A DNA stretch of 47,810 nt from Thermoflexus sp. (GCF_034432235.1 NZ_DAOUCJ010000063.1:1-47810); one strand, 5' to 3'; positions 34,027 through 42,775 are shown, counted from the first letter of the stretch. The notes: generated by a model from the letters alone, not told the origin. Numbers and translations are program-made.

Positions 34027-34622
34027 CGCTTCGTCCAGCTAGGATTTCAGGACACGGGGCGCCCGGATCCCTGGGTTCCGTGCGGGCAGGCCGCCGCAGC
34101 AACCCGCCCGCGCGAAAGCTCCGCCCGAAAAAGCATGAGGAGCGCGCCTGGTGGGTGGTGGCCAGCGCTTCCGCAGGGCGGTGGCACTGGCGGGACTTTT
34201 TCCAAGACCCAGCGGAGGAGGGGCGGAACTGGGGAGGGCGGGAATGGATCCGCTCACCGGTCTCATGGGCCCGGATCCGGGAGATGCGAAAGGGAGATAT
34301 TGTGGTGGCCTATCAGGCCGGCGAGGGGATCATCGGCCTGGCCCGACTGGCCTCGGATGGCTACCCGGAGGTCGAAGGGGGGCCTTATGATACCTTCGAC
34401 CTGGCCCCCACGCCCACCGTATGGCTCCGTGAGCCCGTCCCCCTTTTCCTGGTGCGTCAGATCCCTCAGGCGCGCGCCCACTTCGAGTTCCTCCGGGTTC
34501 GCCACGGCACGGTTTTCCGGATCACCCCAGAGGGCTTTGAGGCCCTTCTGCATCTGATCCGCGCGCTGAACCCGGAGCAGGCTCCGGAGCTCCAGACGTT
34601 CCTGGAGAAGCGTAACCAGTGA
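34011..34622 (+). CDS. EVE/PUA-like domain protein
   Basis: 203 residues if started at the ATG at 34011, which overlaps the mpg stop by 16 bases. The folded domain begins at AWWVVASASAGRWHW (~residue 46) and runs about 150 residues. DIVVAYQAGEGIIGLARLASDGYPE and FEFLRVRHGTVFRITPEGFEALL resemble EVE-type domains, which bind modified bases in DNA or RNA. The first 45 residues are basic and may be untranslated; a GTG at 34080 is an alternative start. Lying next to a base-excision glycosylase, it may recognise altered bases. Confidence 0.55.
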   Translation: MRVGLALRPARISGHGAPGSLGSVRAGRRSNPPARKLRPKKHEERAWWVVASASAGRWHWRDFFQDPAEEGRNWGGREWIRSPVSWARIREMRKGDIVVAYQAGEGIIGLARLASDGYPEVEGGPYDTFDLAPTPTVWLREPVPLFLVRQIPQARAHFEFLRVRHGTVFRITPEGFEALLHLIRALNPEQAPELQTFLEKRNQ

Positions 34623-34643
34623 GATCTTCCTCACCGACGTGAA

Positions 34644-35894
34644 TCAGTGAGCGTGCCCATCCAGAAGCGATCGAAGCAGCATCAGTTCATCCCGCAAACC
34701 CCGGGTGCAAAGGAAATGCTGTCGCACATGTTCCCGGCCCCGCTCCCCCATCGCCCGGGCTTTCTCCGGTTGGTTCAGCAACTCCAGCGCCCTCCCCGCG
34801 CACTCCTCCACGCTGCTCACCAGGAAACCCGTTTCTCCATCCAGGACCTGCAATGGAATCCCGCCGACCCGGCCCCCGACGACCGGCTTTCCTTTCCATA
34901 AAGCCTCTGTGACGGTGAGCCCAAATCCCTCCCGCAGGGATTTCTGGATGACCACATCCGCAACCCGCTGGAAGGCATTCACTTCCCATGCGCCCACCCC
35001 ATGGAAGTTGTGCAGCACATAAAGATCCGGGTCCTCCCCTGCATGCCGCAGCGTGCGGTCATAATAAAACCATCCCTCCGGGTCATCGTGGGCCATGGAT
35101 CCCACCAGGGCCAGCTGAACCTCCGGGCGCTCCTCCTTGACCAGCCGGTAGGCATCGATCACCCCCAGGGGGTCCTTCCATGGGTCGAAGCGGGAGACCT
35201 GCAGAAGCAGGGGCCGGTTCACATCCACCCCGAACCGGGCGACGATGGCCCGCGCTTCCCCCAGATCCATCGGCGCGTTTTTGGGCGAGAGGGGATCGAT
35301 GGTCGGAGGGATGATCTCCACGCGAGGGACCGGGAAGCCAGGCCCCACGTATTCCGCCATGGTGAAGACTGCCGCATCGTAAACAGCAAGATAGGGGAGC
35401 AGGAACGACCAGAAAACCCGATTCGGGTTGCTGGTATCGATATGACAGCGCCAGATCCAGAACCGGGCCCCGCGGCGTTCTCGCTGCAGCGGGATGCCGA
35501 CCGGTTGCGGGTCATGGATCACGATGACGTCGTAGTCCCCTGGCAGAGACATCGCGTTCTGCCGGTTCCCTTCCTTCCAGATCTCCTGCATCGGCGGGGT
35601 GAAGGCGATGTCCATCCCCTGGAGGCCGTTATGCATCGCCTTGGTGACCCGGAAGAAGGCATCGTCCCCGTGGATCACCCGCCACTCCGCCTCCAGGCCG
35701 AGATCCCGCAGCAAGGGGATATGGGTGGCCAGGATCTCGGCCACTCCCCCGCCGAAGGCGGTGGCGTTCACATGCAGCACCCGCAGGCCGCGCAGAGGCG
35801 CGACGAGCTCCCGAAGGGCCTCGATAACCTCAGCCTCCACCAGGGGGCGCAACGCTTCCAGGGATCGGGAAGGAACAGCTACAGGTTCATGCAT
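34644..35894 (-). CDS. treT: Trehalose synthase (glycosyltransferring), GT4 family
   Basis: 416 residues. TreT reversibly joins NDP-glucose and glucose to trehalose; with an importer it usually runs to split incoming trehalose. LRVLHVNATAFGGGVAEILA is the acceptor-site glycine loop, and FFRVTKAMHNGLQG is characteristic of TreT. The GT-B C-terminal half has VSRFDPWKDPLGVIDAY and the donor loop SLREGFGLTVTEALWKGKPV with Glu pairs. It lies downstream of the sugar-importer genes but behind a terminator. A GGAG nine bases before the ATG serves as the binding site. It is convergent with the EVE gene (21 bases). Confidence 0.87.
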   Translation of the reverse strand: MHEPVAVPSRSLEALRPLVEAEVIEALRELVAPLRGLRVLHVNATAFGGGVAEILATHIPLLRDLGLEAEWRVIHGDDAFFRVTKAMHNGLQGMDIAFTPPMQEIWKEGNRQNAMSLPGDYDVIVIHDPQPVGIPLQRERRGARFWIWRCHIDTSNPNRVFWSFLLPYLAVYDAAVFTMAEYVGPGFPVPRVEIIPPTIDPLSPKNAPMDLGEARAIVARFGVDVNRPLLLQVSRFDPWKDPLGVIDAYRLVKEERPEVQLALVGSMAHDDPEGWFYYDRTLRHAGEDPDLYVLHNFHGVGAWEVNAFQRVADVVIQKSLREGFGLTVTEALWKGKPVVGGRVGGIPLQVLDGETGFLVSSVEECAGRALELLNQPEKARAMGERGREHVRQHFLCTRGLRDELMLLRSLLDGHAH

Positions 35895-35992
35895 CGCATG
35901 GTCTCCGCTCAGCGATAGAAGTTACACCGCGCGATCTCCCCCCGGCGGCTTCCAGGGTCAGGCGCTGAACAGCATAAGCCCTGCGAAATGGT

Positions 35993-36019
35993 GGAAAAAC
36001 CATGAGCGCGCACCGCTCA
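35993..36019 (-). terminator. Intrinsic terminator after the second permease gene
   Basis: On the minus strand TGAGCG (36014-36019) pairs with CGCTCA (36003-36008), followed by TGGTTTTTCC. The stem starts right after the permease stop. treT, 100 bases on, is then expressed by read-through or by its own promoter, which I could not identify in 35895-35992. Confidence 0.6.
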
Positions 36020-36850
36020 CTATTTCAGGGTCCACCCGATCAGGCCCCGAATGTAATAGCGCTGGAGCAGGGCGAAGACCAGGATCGGCACACTCATGGT
36101 CAGGATGGAAGCCGCGGTCAGCACGCCCCAATCGATATGATACTGGCCCCGCAGCAGGGGGATGCGCTGGGTGGCCACCAGCATATCAGGATCGTAGATC
36201 AGGATCAGGGCCATGAAGAAATCGTTCCAGGCCCAGGTCAGTTGCAAGGCAGCGGCTGAGGCCAGGCCGGGCAGGCTGAGAGGCAGCACAATCCGGGTGA
36301 AGATCTGAAACCGGCTCGCCCCATCCAGGCTGGCCGCCTCCTCGATCTCCGGCGGCAGAGTGGAAAAATAGTTCCGCAGGAAGAGGATCACCCAGGGCAG
36401 CGCCCACGCCGTGTGCACCAGGATCAGCCCGAGATAGCTGTTGATCAGCCCCAGATCCCGCAGGAACCGGAAGAGGGGGACGGCCACCATCTGCTGAGGG
36501 ATCGCCATCAGGAGAACGATCGTCAGGAAGAGGGGATCCCGCAGCGGGAAGGGGAAACGAAGCAACGCGTAAGCCGCCATCGCCCCGATGAATATCGGCA
36601 GAACCGTGGCCGGGATGACCACCGCCAGGGAGTTGCGGATCCCCTGTCCGATAGGGGCGGTGGGATGGTTCCATGCTTTCAGGAAGTTATCCAGGGAGAT
36701 GGTGAAGGAAGAGAACTGCCACCACCCGTGGATCAGCTCGCTCTGGGGGCGCAGAGCGCTCATCAGGATGCCGATGAAGGGGACGATCCAGATCAGGCCC
36801 ACTCCCCATGCCAGCGCGTTCACCGCCAGTTCCTGTCCCCACCGCCGCAT
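36020..36850 (-). CDS. ABC sugar transporter permease (MalG type)
   Basis: 276 residues with six membrane segments. The EAA loop EEAASLDGASRFQIFTRIVLPLSLPG contacts the ATPase. The N-terminus ALAWGVGLIWIVPFIGILMSALR and C-terminal YYIRGLIGWTLK are typical of the CUT1 inner-membrane permease 2. It partners with the MalF-type permease, starting six bases after its stop. The binding site (CCGGAG) overlaps the end of that gene. Confidence 0.9.
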   Translation of the reverse strand: MRRWGQELAVNALAWGVGLIWIVPFIGILMSALRPQSELIHGWWQFSSFTISLDNFLKAWNHPTAPIGQGIRNSLAVVIPATVLPIFIGAMAAYALLRFPFPLRDPLFLTIVLLMAIPQQMVAVPLFRFLRDLGLINSYLGLILVHTAWALPWVILFLRNYFSTLPPEIEEAASLDGASRFQIFTRIVLPLSLPGLASAAALQLTWAWNDFFMALILIYDPDMLVATQRIPLLRGQYHIDWGVLTAASILTMSVPILVFALLQRYYIRGLIGWTLK

Positions 36851-36856
36851 CGCGCT

Positions 36857-37765
36857 TCACTCCGGAGAACGTGTGGTCCGCACGAACCAGAGGCCGACGA
36901 TCAGCGTGAAGAGCGTCAGCAGGGTGGCCACCGCCGCCGCCCGATGGAACTCCAGGGCCCGGAAGGCGTAGAAATACATCTGGAGGGCGAGCACCATGGT
37001 GGCCCCGCCCGGGCCACCCATCGTCGCCGTGTAGACGATGTCGAAGATCTTCAACTCCCAGAGGACCGTCATGGCCACGATCACCATGGTGACCGGGCGG
37101 AGGCTGGGGATGGTGATATACCAGAACTGCTGGAGAGGGCCCGCTCCATCCACGGCGGCGGCCTCATAGTAATCGCGTGGGATCGTCGCCAGGCCGGCGC
37201 TGTAAAGGATCATGCTGAACCCGACCCAGAGCCAGACGGACCCGAGGATCAGCGCCGGCAATGCCGTCTCCGGGTAAGCGGCCCAGCTCCGCCCCAGCTC
37301 CGTCAGCCCCACCGCCCGCAGGATCGCGGTGACGATCCCCGCGTTCTCGTCGAACAGGAAGCGAATGATCACACCCCCGACGATCATCGGCGTGACCATT
37401 CCCAGGAAGATGATGGATTTGAGGAAGGTAGCCCCCCAAGCCCGATCCAGCAACACCGCCAGGATCAGACCCAATCCGATCGTCAGCGGAAGATGGAGCA
37501 AGATCCACACCGCATTGTGGACGATGGAGCCCCAGGGGGGTGGGCCGGGCGGGAAGCCTGGGAGATTGAAGGTGTCCGGATCGGAGAGGACCTGAACGAA
37601 ATTCCGCAGGCCCACAAAGGCCCCCTGCCGGTCGGTGAAGCTGAGGGCGATGGTCTGCAAGGCGGGGAGGATGATAAAAAAGAGAATGAGAAGCAGGGCT
37701 GGTGCGGTGAACCCCAGAAAACTTCCCCAGCGTCCGATTCGCTTCCACCCTCGCCATGCCCGCAT
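36857..37765 (-). CDS. ABC sugar transporter permease (MalF type)
   Basis: 302 residues, with six or seven membrane segments starting at GFTAPALLLILFFIILPALQTIALSFTD. EAAAVDGAGPLQQFWYITIPSLRPV is the EAA loop. The start MRAWRGWK is chosen because AGGAG lies nine bases upstream; the open frame extends 29 codons further without one. It forms the CUT1 permease pair with the next gene, and a strong hairpin separates it from the binding-protein gene. Confidence 0.9.
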   Translation of the reverse strand: MRAWRGWKRIGRWGSFLGFTAPALLLILFFIILPALQTIALSFTDRQGAFVGLRNFVQVLSDPDTFNLPGFPPGPPPWGSIVHNAVWILLHLPLTIGLGLILAVLLDRAWGATFLKSIIFLGMVTPMIVGGVIIRFLFDENAGIVTAILRAVGLTELGRSWAAYPETALPALILGSVWLWVGFSMILYSAGLATIPRDYYEAAAVDGAGPLQQFWYITIPSLRPVTMVIVAMTVLWELKIFDIVYTATMGGPGGATMVLALQMYFYAFRALEFHRAAAVATLLTLFTLIVGLWFVRTTRSPE

Positions 37766-37892
37766 GGTCCCCGGCTCCTGATCCGGATTCAGAGGGACAG
37801 GAGATGGGCGCAGACGGCGAATCGGCCTGCCCCCATTCCCTTCCCTTTGCAAAACAACCGCCGTTCGGCTCCCATCCGGGAGGCCGGATAGC

Positions 37893-37925
37893 CTCTCCCC
37901 GCGGCCTGAGGGGCCGCGGGGAGAG
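37893..37925 (-). terminator. Strong hairpin between binding-protein and permease genes
   Basis: CTCTCCCCGCGGCC (37893-37906) pairs with GGCCGCGGGGAGAG (37912-37925), a 14-bp perfect stem without a U-tract. Such intercistronic hairpins usually stabilise the upstream binding-protein message and reduce transport-gene expression. Confidence 0.55.
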
Positions 37926-37980
37926 GAGAGAACACGGAGTGTCTGGAGGGGAGCTCCCCGGGAAAATCCAGAGGAGCCCG

Positions 37981-39249
37981 CTATCGAGTGGGGAAGCGAG
38001 CGTCCAGGGTGCGGAGCACACTATCCAGCGCCTGGGGGCGCACCCAGAGGAGCTTCAGCTGATCCCAGAACGTGCGCTGCCAATCCCCGCCCACCGTGTC
38101 ATCCAGGTCCGGGACGTTCGGCCGCTCGATCTTCGCCAGGGCCTCCGCCAGGGCCCGGTCGGCCGGCGGGTAAACCTCGGGGGAGATGTCCTTGCGGCTG
38201 GCGAGCTTGCCGCCCTGTTTGGCCCGGATCTCCATCCCCTCCTTGCTGATCAGGAAGGCGACGAGCTGCTTGGCGGCCTCCACATTCTCGCTGTATTTGG
38301 GGATGAAGGCCCAGTCAGTGCCCCCCACCACCCCGCGCGCCCCAGGCAGAGTGAACACGCCCAGGTCGTTCGGGTCCTTCACCATCCCGGTCAGCCAGTT
38401 CCCCATGAAGAACAGGCCGTATTCCTCATTCCACCAGAGGTCAATGGCCTGGGTCCATTCCACCGGGTCGCTGAAGTATTTGCCGAGCAGGGGAACCAGG
38501 CGCTCGGCGAAGATGGCGCGGACCTGGGGATCGGTGAACCGGGCCTTGCCGGCGATCAGATTCTCCTGGAGCTCCGGCCCGCCGAAGGTGATCAGGAAAT
38601 GCTCCACAATGTCGCTCAGCGGCCAGCCCACGCCATCGCCGCTGATGATCGCCTTCTTGATACCGGGGATCTTGGAGATCTGATCCAGGAGGGCCAGGAA
38701 CTCCTCCCACGTGGCCGGCGGCTTCAGATTATGCTTCTGGAAGAAGGATTTCTTATACCAGAAGCCGGGCTTCACAAAGAGAACATAGGGGACAGCGTAA
38801 ACCCGGCCATCCACAGGGGCGGGCTGGAGCACGAACTGGCTGGCCTCCTTCTGCCACACGTCCGTGAGATCCACCGCGTGATCCTTGTTCTTCCGGATCC
38901 ACCAGTCCCACATGAAAATCACATCACCCGGGGCCTGCTTCGCCTCAAATTGAGGAGGCAAAATCTGCGAGAGATCCTCCGCCCGGTAGATCCGGTAGCG
39001 GATCTGAACGCCGAGCTTCTTCTCCGCCGCCTTAAGGACGGGGAGGAACTGGTCCATCTCTGCGCCCGCCCAGGGGCCGATGACGGTCAGGGTGGGGATT
39101 ACCTTGGTGACCTCAACGGTCTTTTCGACCGGCACCGTCCGCTCAATGACCCGGGTCTCCACGATCCGTTCAGGAGTCGGCGTGGCGGCTGGCACACAGG
39201 CGCTGACCGCCAACATCAAAACCACCAGCACAAACCCGATACGTTTCAT
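37981..39249 (-). CDS. ABC sugar-binding lipoprotein (CUT1)
   Basis: 422 residues. The signal MKRIGFVLVVLMLAVSAC ends in a lipobox Cys. A linker (PAATPTPERIVETRVIERT) leads into the mature two-domain binding fold (VIGPWAGAEMDQFLPVLKAAEKKLG, with AVPYVLFVKPGFWYKKSFF as the hinge). The many Trp residues (WDWWIRK, LWWNEEYG, GNWLTGM) fit a carbohydrate ligand. Trehalose or a related disaccharide is inferred from treT nearby. GGAGGTGGAGC precedes the ATG, which overlaps the lacI stop by 4 bases, so it is translated with the repressor. Confidence 0.88.
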   Translation of the reverse strand: MKRIGFVLVVLMLAVSACVPAATPTPERIVETRVIERTVPVEKTVEVTKVIPTLTVIGPWAGAEMDQFLPVLKAAEKKLGVQIRYRIYRAEDLSQILPPQFEAKQAPGDVIFMWDWWIRKNKDHAVDLTDVWQKEASQFVLQPAPVDGRVYAVPYVLFVKPGFWYKKSFFQKHNLKPPATWEEFLALLDQISKIPGIKKAIISGDGVGWPLSDIVEHFLITFGGPELQENLIAGKARFTDPQVRAIFAERLVPLLGKYFSDPVEWTQAIDLWWNEEYGLFFMGNWLTGMVKDPNDLGVFTLPGARGVVGGTDWAFIPKYSENVEAAKQLVAFLISKEGMEIRAKQGGKLASRKDISPEVYPPADRALAEALAKIERPNVPDLDDTVGGDWQRTFWDQLKLLWVRPQALDSVLRTLDARFPTR

Positions 39250-40286
39250 GCTCCACCTCCCGCGCCACAGGATTGACGGATCACCAGCCCGGTGGCCAAC
39301 CGGATTGTTGCGGTCGGAGGCCTTCCCTCCTGAATCCACCGAAGTAACAGCCGGCCCGCCTCCCGCCCCAGATCCTCCGCCGGCAGGTGAACGGTGGTGA
39401 GCGGTGGATCCACGTAGGCAGAGAGAGGCACATCATCAAAGCTCACCAGAGCCAAGTCCTGGGGAACCCGCAGGCCGTGGCGGCGGATGACCTGAAGGGC
39501 ACCAAAGGCGACCACATCGCTGGCCACAAAGACCGCGGTGGGAGGATCCGGAAGCTTCAGCAATCGCTCCATCGCCACCGCGCCGCTGGCCGGGGTGAAA
39601 GCCCCGAAGGCGACCAGGGTTTCATCGTAAGGCAGGCCCGCCTCCTCCAGGGCCTGACGATAGCCGAGCCAGCGCTCATAACTGGCCGTATACGATAACG
39701 GCGCGTTGGTGATCAACCCGATCCGTCGATGGCCTAACCGGACCAGATGACGCGTGGCCATGGCGGCTGCCTGCCTGTTGTCCACATCGACCGAGGGGAG
39801 CGGAGTGTTGGCCAGATGACCCAGGAGAACCACGGGCGTTTCCTGCCCCCAGCGTCCCAGCCACTCCCGATCCTCAAAGCGCGGGCCGGAGAGGATCAGC
39901 CCATCGACCCGACGCTCCTGAAGCAGGCGGGTGGTCTCCTCAGGAGCATGATGGGGGGCAAGGGGAAAGAGCAGCAGATGCAGATTCGCCTCTCGAAGGA
40001 CATCGCTCAGGCCCCGCAGCACTTCCGGAAGGAACGCATCGGCGAAAACCTGATCGGGGGTCTGACGCATCACGAAGGCGATCACCTCGGAGCGCCCGCG
40101 GACCAGATGCCGGGCTCCCGCGTGGGGGCGGTAGTTCAGGCGAGCCGCCGCCTCCAGGACCCGCTGTCGGGTCTCCAGAGGGATCCGAACATCCGGGACG
40201 CCGTTCAGCACCAGCGAGACGGTGGTCCGGGAAACCCCCGCCAGGCGGGCCACATCCTCAGCTGTTGGCGATCGTCGCTTGATCAT
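39246..40286 (-). CDS. LacI-family transcriptional regulator of the sugar-import operon
   Basis: 346 residues. The N-terminal helix-turn-helix TAEDVARLAGVSRTTVSLVLNG and hinge RVLEAAARLNYRPHAGARHLVRGRS are followed by a periplasmic-binding-protein-like sensor domain (ICM: GLILSGPRFEDREW, VVLLGHL, VDVDNRQAA, HRRIGLIT). It probably represses its own operon until the imported sugar or a phosphate binds. It is the first gene, with binding protein, permeases and treT after it. The ATG lies 3 bases after the operator and lacks a Shine-Dalgarno site, so translation is likely weak. Confidence 0.92.
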   Translation of the reverse strand: MIKRRSPTAEDVARLAGVSRTTVSLVLNGVPDVRIPLETRQRVLEAAARLNYRPHAGARHLVRGRSEVIAFVMRQTPDQVFADAFLPEVLRGLSDVLREANLHLLLFPLAPHHAPEETTRLLQERRVDGLILSGPRFEDREWLGRWGQETPVVLLGHLANTPLPSVDVDNRQAAAMATRHLVRLGHRRIGLITNAPLSYTASYERWLGYRQALEEAGLPYDETLVAFGAFTPASGAVAMERLLKLPDPPTAVFVASDVVAFGALQVIRRHGLRVPQDLALVSFDDVPLSAYVDPPLTTVHLPAEDLGREAGRLLLRWIQEGRPPTATIRLATGLVIRQSCGAGGGA

Positions 40287-40289
40287 CGC

Positions 40290-40309
40290 ATGCTAACACG
40301 CGTTAGCAT
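40290..40309. promoter_or_regulatory. Palindromic operator of the LacI regulator
   Basis: ATGCTAAC (40290-40297) and GTTAGCAT (40302-40309) are perfect inverted arms around ACGC, a 20-base site of LacI-family character. It lies between the -10 and the lacI start codon, covering the first transcribed bases, so binding would block initiation or clearance. Confidence 0.75.
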
Positions 40310-40316
40310 CAAGATT

Positions 40317-40345
40317 ATTTTAGTAATTCGTTTGATTTATGTCAA
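40317..40345 (-). promoter_or_regulatory. Promoter of the lacI-importer operon
   Basis: TTGACA (40340-40345), 17 bases, TAAAAT (40317-40322) on the minus strand. The start falls near 40310, at the first base of the operator. Confidence 0.8.
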
Positions 40346-40638
40346 GAAAATCGAGGGGGTATGCGAAAACCCGAAGATTTCCCCTGCGCTGCGATGGGAC
40401 ATGGGGGGAGGGGAAAGCGGAGAGGATCGGAGGGGTTTCCACAACCAAGCGGCGGGTCCATTCCAGAGGAGATCCTCCGCTTTGCGGAGGCTGGGGGAGA
40501 CATTAGACTGAAGGGCAACAGAGATCAGGGGGCCAGGAGATCCTTTATTCTCCAAACCCATCGAAGTGGAAGATTCTCTGGGGAGGCGAGGCCGCCCCGG
40601 ATGGGGACATCCTCGCCTGGGAAGCGGAGGGAAGCGCC
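40346..40638. other. Intergenic region lacI / ABC ATPase
   Basis: No gene or riboswitch recognised. It contains a CCTCCGC-TTT-GCGGAGG hairpin (about 40472-40488). A weak TTGCGG-16-TAGACT pair after it might serve the ATPase gene. Confidence 0.4.
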
Positions 40639-41403
40639 ATGCTCCGGGTAGAGCGGTTGCGGGTCGCCTATGGGGATGAAGTGGTCATCCCGGGGTTAAG
40701 CTTCTTCGTGGAGCCGGGCCAGGCGCTGGGATTGATCGGCCCCAATGGCGCCGGAAAGACCACGGTGCTCCGCGCCTTAAGCGGCGTGATCCCCCTTCAG
40801 GCCGGCACGATCTTCTGGGAGGACGTTCCGCTGCATACGCTTCCCCCGGAACATCGGGCGCGGTGGATCGCCGTGGTCCCTCAGGGGGCTTCGCTTCCCG
40901 AGGCCTTCACCGGGGAAGAGGTGGTCTCCTTCGGGCGCACCCCCTACCTTTCCTGGCTGTCTGCGCTTTCCGCAACGGACCGGATGCACATCGAGCAGGC
41001 GATGATCCGGACGGAAACGCAGGCCTTTGCAGAGCGGCCGGTGGGGACGCTTTCGGGAGGGGAGCGCCAGCGCCTGCTCATCGCCCGCGCTTTCGCTCAG
41101 ACCCCACGCATCCTGCTGCTGGATGAGGCCTTCGCCCATCTGGATCTGAAATATCAGCTCCGGCTTCTCCAGCTGATCCGCCGGATGCTCTGGACGGAGC
41201 ATATGGCGGGGGTGCTGGCGATTCACGATCTCCATCTGGCGGCTCGCTTCTGCGATCGGCTGCTGCTGCTGAAAAACGGCCGGGCACTGGCTTTCGGGCC
41301 CCCGGAGGAGGTCCTTCAGCCGGCCCTTCTGGAAGCCGCCTACGAGATCCCTATGCGCGTGGAGCGCCATCCGGAAGCCGGGTGGTTGATCTGGCCGGCT
41401 TGA
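40639..41403 (+). CDS. ABC transporter ATPase, FecE/BtuD (iron-siderophore, haem, cobalamin) type
   Basis: 254 residues. Walker A GPNGAGKTT (~34-42), Q-loop VVPQGASLPEAFTGEEVVSFGRTPYLSWL (the FGRxPYL block marks type II importers), signature LSGGERQR, Walker B ILLLDEAFAHLD, H-loop IHDLHLAARFCDR. No permease (FecCD) or binding protein lies next to it, so it must serve a transporter encoded elsewhere. AGCGGAGGGAAGCGCC precedes the ATG. Confidence 0.87.
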   Translation: MLRVERLRVAYGDEVVIPGLSFFVEPGQALGLIGPNGAGKTTVLRALSGVIPLQAGTIFWEDVPLHTLPPEHRARWIAVVPQGASLPEAFTGEEVVSFGRTPYLSWLSALSATDRMHIEQAMIRTETQAFAERPVGTLSGGERQRLLIARAFAQTPRILLLDEAFAHLDLKYQLRLLQLIRRMLWTEHMAGVLAIHDLHLAARFCDRLLLLKNGRALAFGPPEEVLQPALLEAAYEIPMRVERHPEAGWLIWPA

Positions 41404-41424
41404 GAGCCCCATCCATCCAGGCCC

Positions 41425-42081
41425 TCAGGAGGAGATCAACCGGGCACGGCGCCACTTCGCCCACATGGAAAGCAGGTGGACCCACACCGGGCTCAGACGG
41501 CGGGTGGGGCGGGCATGGCGTAAGGCTTGCAGGAAACCCACCGCGTCTTCAAAGGGTGGAAGGGCCGTCCACGCCCGGCCCAGCTCCCACAGGGTGTGGG
41601 CGTCGCTGCCGGAGAATCCCGGCTTGCCGAACCGCGCGGCCAGCGCCGCGGCGCAGGCATTGTCGCCCGGAAACACGCAGCGCGCGTTGAAGATCTCCAC
41701 CGCGTCTACCATATGGAGCACAGCCTCGGCGACCTTCCGGCCCACCGCGGAGCCCCGCGCCCGGTCACAGGGATGGGGAAGCGCCACCACCCCGCCCTGC
41801 TCCCGGATCCGATCGATGGTTTCCATCAGGGGGAGACCTTTCGGGATCTCCCGCTCGATGAAGTAAGCGAGCACCTCCCCTTCCCGGGTGCGGATCTCCT
41901 CGCCCACGATGATCAGATCGGGCGCCCGTTCCTTCAGCCGCAACGCCCCCTGGATGGTGTTGTGATCGGTCACCGCCACGCGATCCAGGCCTTTCCGACG
42001 GCAGGCGGCGAGGAAATCCTCGAGGGAAACCAGGCTGTCCGGCGAGCAAACCGTATGGGCGTGGAGCTCAACCCGCCACAT
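41425..42081 (-). CDS. PHP-domain phosphoesterase
   Basis: 218 residues. PHP metal ligands: ELHAHTVCSPDS (HxH), VTDHNTI (DH), EEIRT (Glu), LPHPCDR (HP) and FSGSDAHTLWELG (DxH). The short single-domain form is shared with RNase AM/YciV-like 5'-3' nucleases and with histidinol-phosphatase-like enzymes; the substrate is unclear. The start MWRVELHAH has AGGAG eight bases upstream and overlaps the end of cmk by 14 bases, so it is coupled to that gene. Confidence 0.8.
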   Translation of the reverse strand: MWRVELHAHTVCSPDSLVSLEDFLAACRRKGLDRVAVTDHNTIQGALRLKERAPDLIIVGEEIRTREGEVLAYFIEREIPKGLPLMETIDRIREQGGVVALPHPCDRARGSAVGRKVAEAVLHMVDAVEIFNARCVFPGDNACAAALAARFGKPGFSGSDAHTLWELGRAWTALPPFEDAVGFLQALRHARPTRRLSPVWVHLLSMWAKWRRARLISS

Positions 42082-42775
42082 GGGATGTCTCCTGGCACCG
42101 GGCTTCGAGGAGGGCCAGCACGCGCTGGAACACTTCCTCGATATCCATCGCTGTGGTGTCCAGGACCACCGCGTCAGGGGCCGGGCGCAGCGGCGCGACT
42201 TCCCGCCCCTGATCCAGGGCGTCTCGCTGCCGCATGGTCTCCAGGACCTCCTCGAAGGATACGGCTTCTCCACGATCCCGAAGCTCCCGATAACGACGCC
42301 AGGCCCGGGTCTTTAGATCCGCGTCCAGATACAGCTTGAAATCGGCCTCGGGAAGGACCACCGTTCCGATGTCCCGCCCGACCATCACCACCCGGCCCCG
42401 CAGCCCGATCTGGCGCTGACGCTGGGTGAGGGCGCGACGGACGCCTGGATACGCGGACACCTGGGAGACCGCCGCGTCCACCTCCGGGCTTCGCAGGGCC
42501 CACGTGATATCCTCCCCCTCCACCCGCACGGTATAGGGGCGGCCATCGGCCTCGGTGGGAGGCAGGATGTCCAGGTCCAGGGTCTCGGCCAGACGGGTCA
42601 GGGCCTCTTCGTCCGTCACCGGGATGCCTCGCTGCAGGGCGGCCCAGGTCACCGCCCGATACATGACCCCGGTATCGATATAGGCATATCCGAGATGAGC
42701 AGCCAGGCGCTGAGCCAGCGTGCTCTTCCCCGAAGCCGCTGGCCCATCGATGGCGATTCGCAACGGTCGCCCCAT
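42068..42775 (-). CDS. cmk: Cytidylate kinase
   Basis: 235 residues. It phosphorylates CMP and dCMP to the diphosphates. IAIDGPAASGKSTLAQRLA is the P-loop, and YAYIDTGVMYRAVT is the NMP-binding helix. VGRDIGTVVLPEADFKLYLDA is a diagnostic block of CMP kinases, and RRYRELRDRG is the lid. GGGGGG lies before the ATG. The PHP gene overlaps its 3' end. Confidence 0.95.
   Translation of the reverse strand: MGRPLRIAIDGPAASGKSTLAQRLAAHLGYAYIDTGVMYRAVTWAALQRGIPVTDEEALTRLAETLDLDILPPTEADGRPYTVRVEGEDITWALRSPEVDAAVSQVSAYPGVRRALTQRQRQIGLRGRVVMVGRDIGTVVLPEADFKLYLDADLKTRAWRRYRELRDRGEAVSFEEVLETMRQRDALDQGREVAPLRPAPDAVVLDTTAMDIEEVFQRVLALLEARCQETSHVAG

Noticed and set aside
40346..40638. Cobalamin riboswitch upstream of the BtuD/FecE-type ATPase
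   Set aside because: No B12-box-like sequence was found; only a simple hairpin is present.
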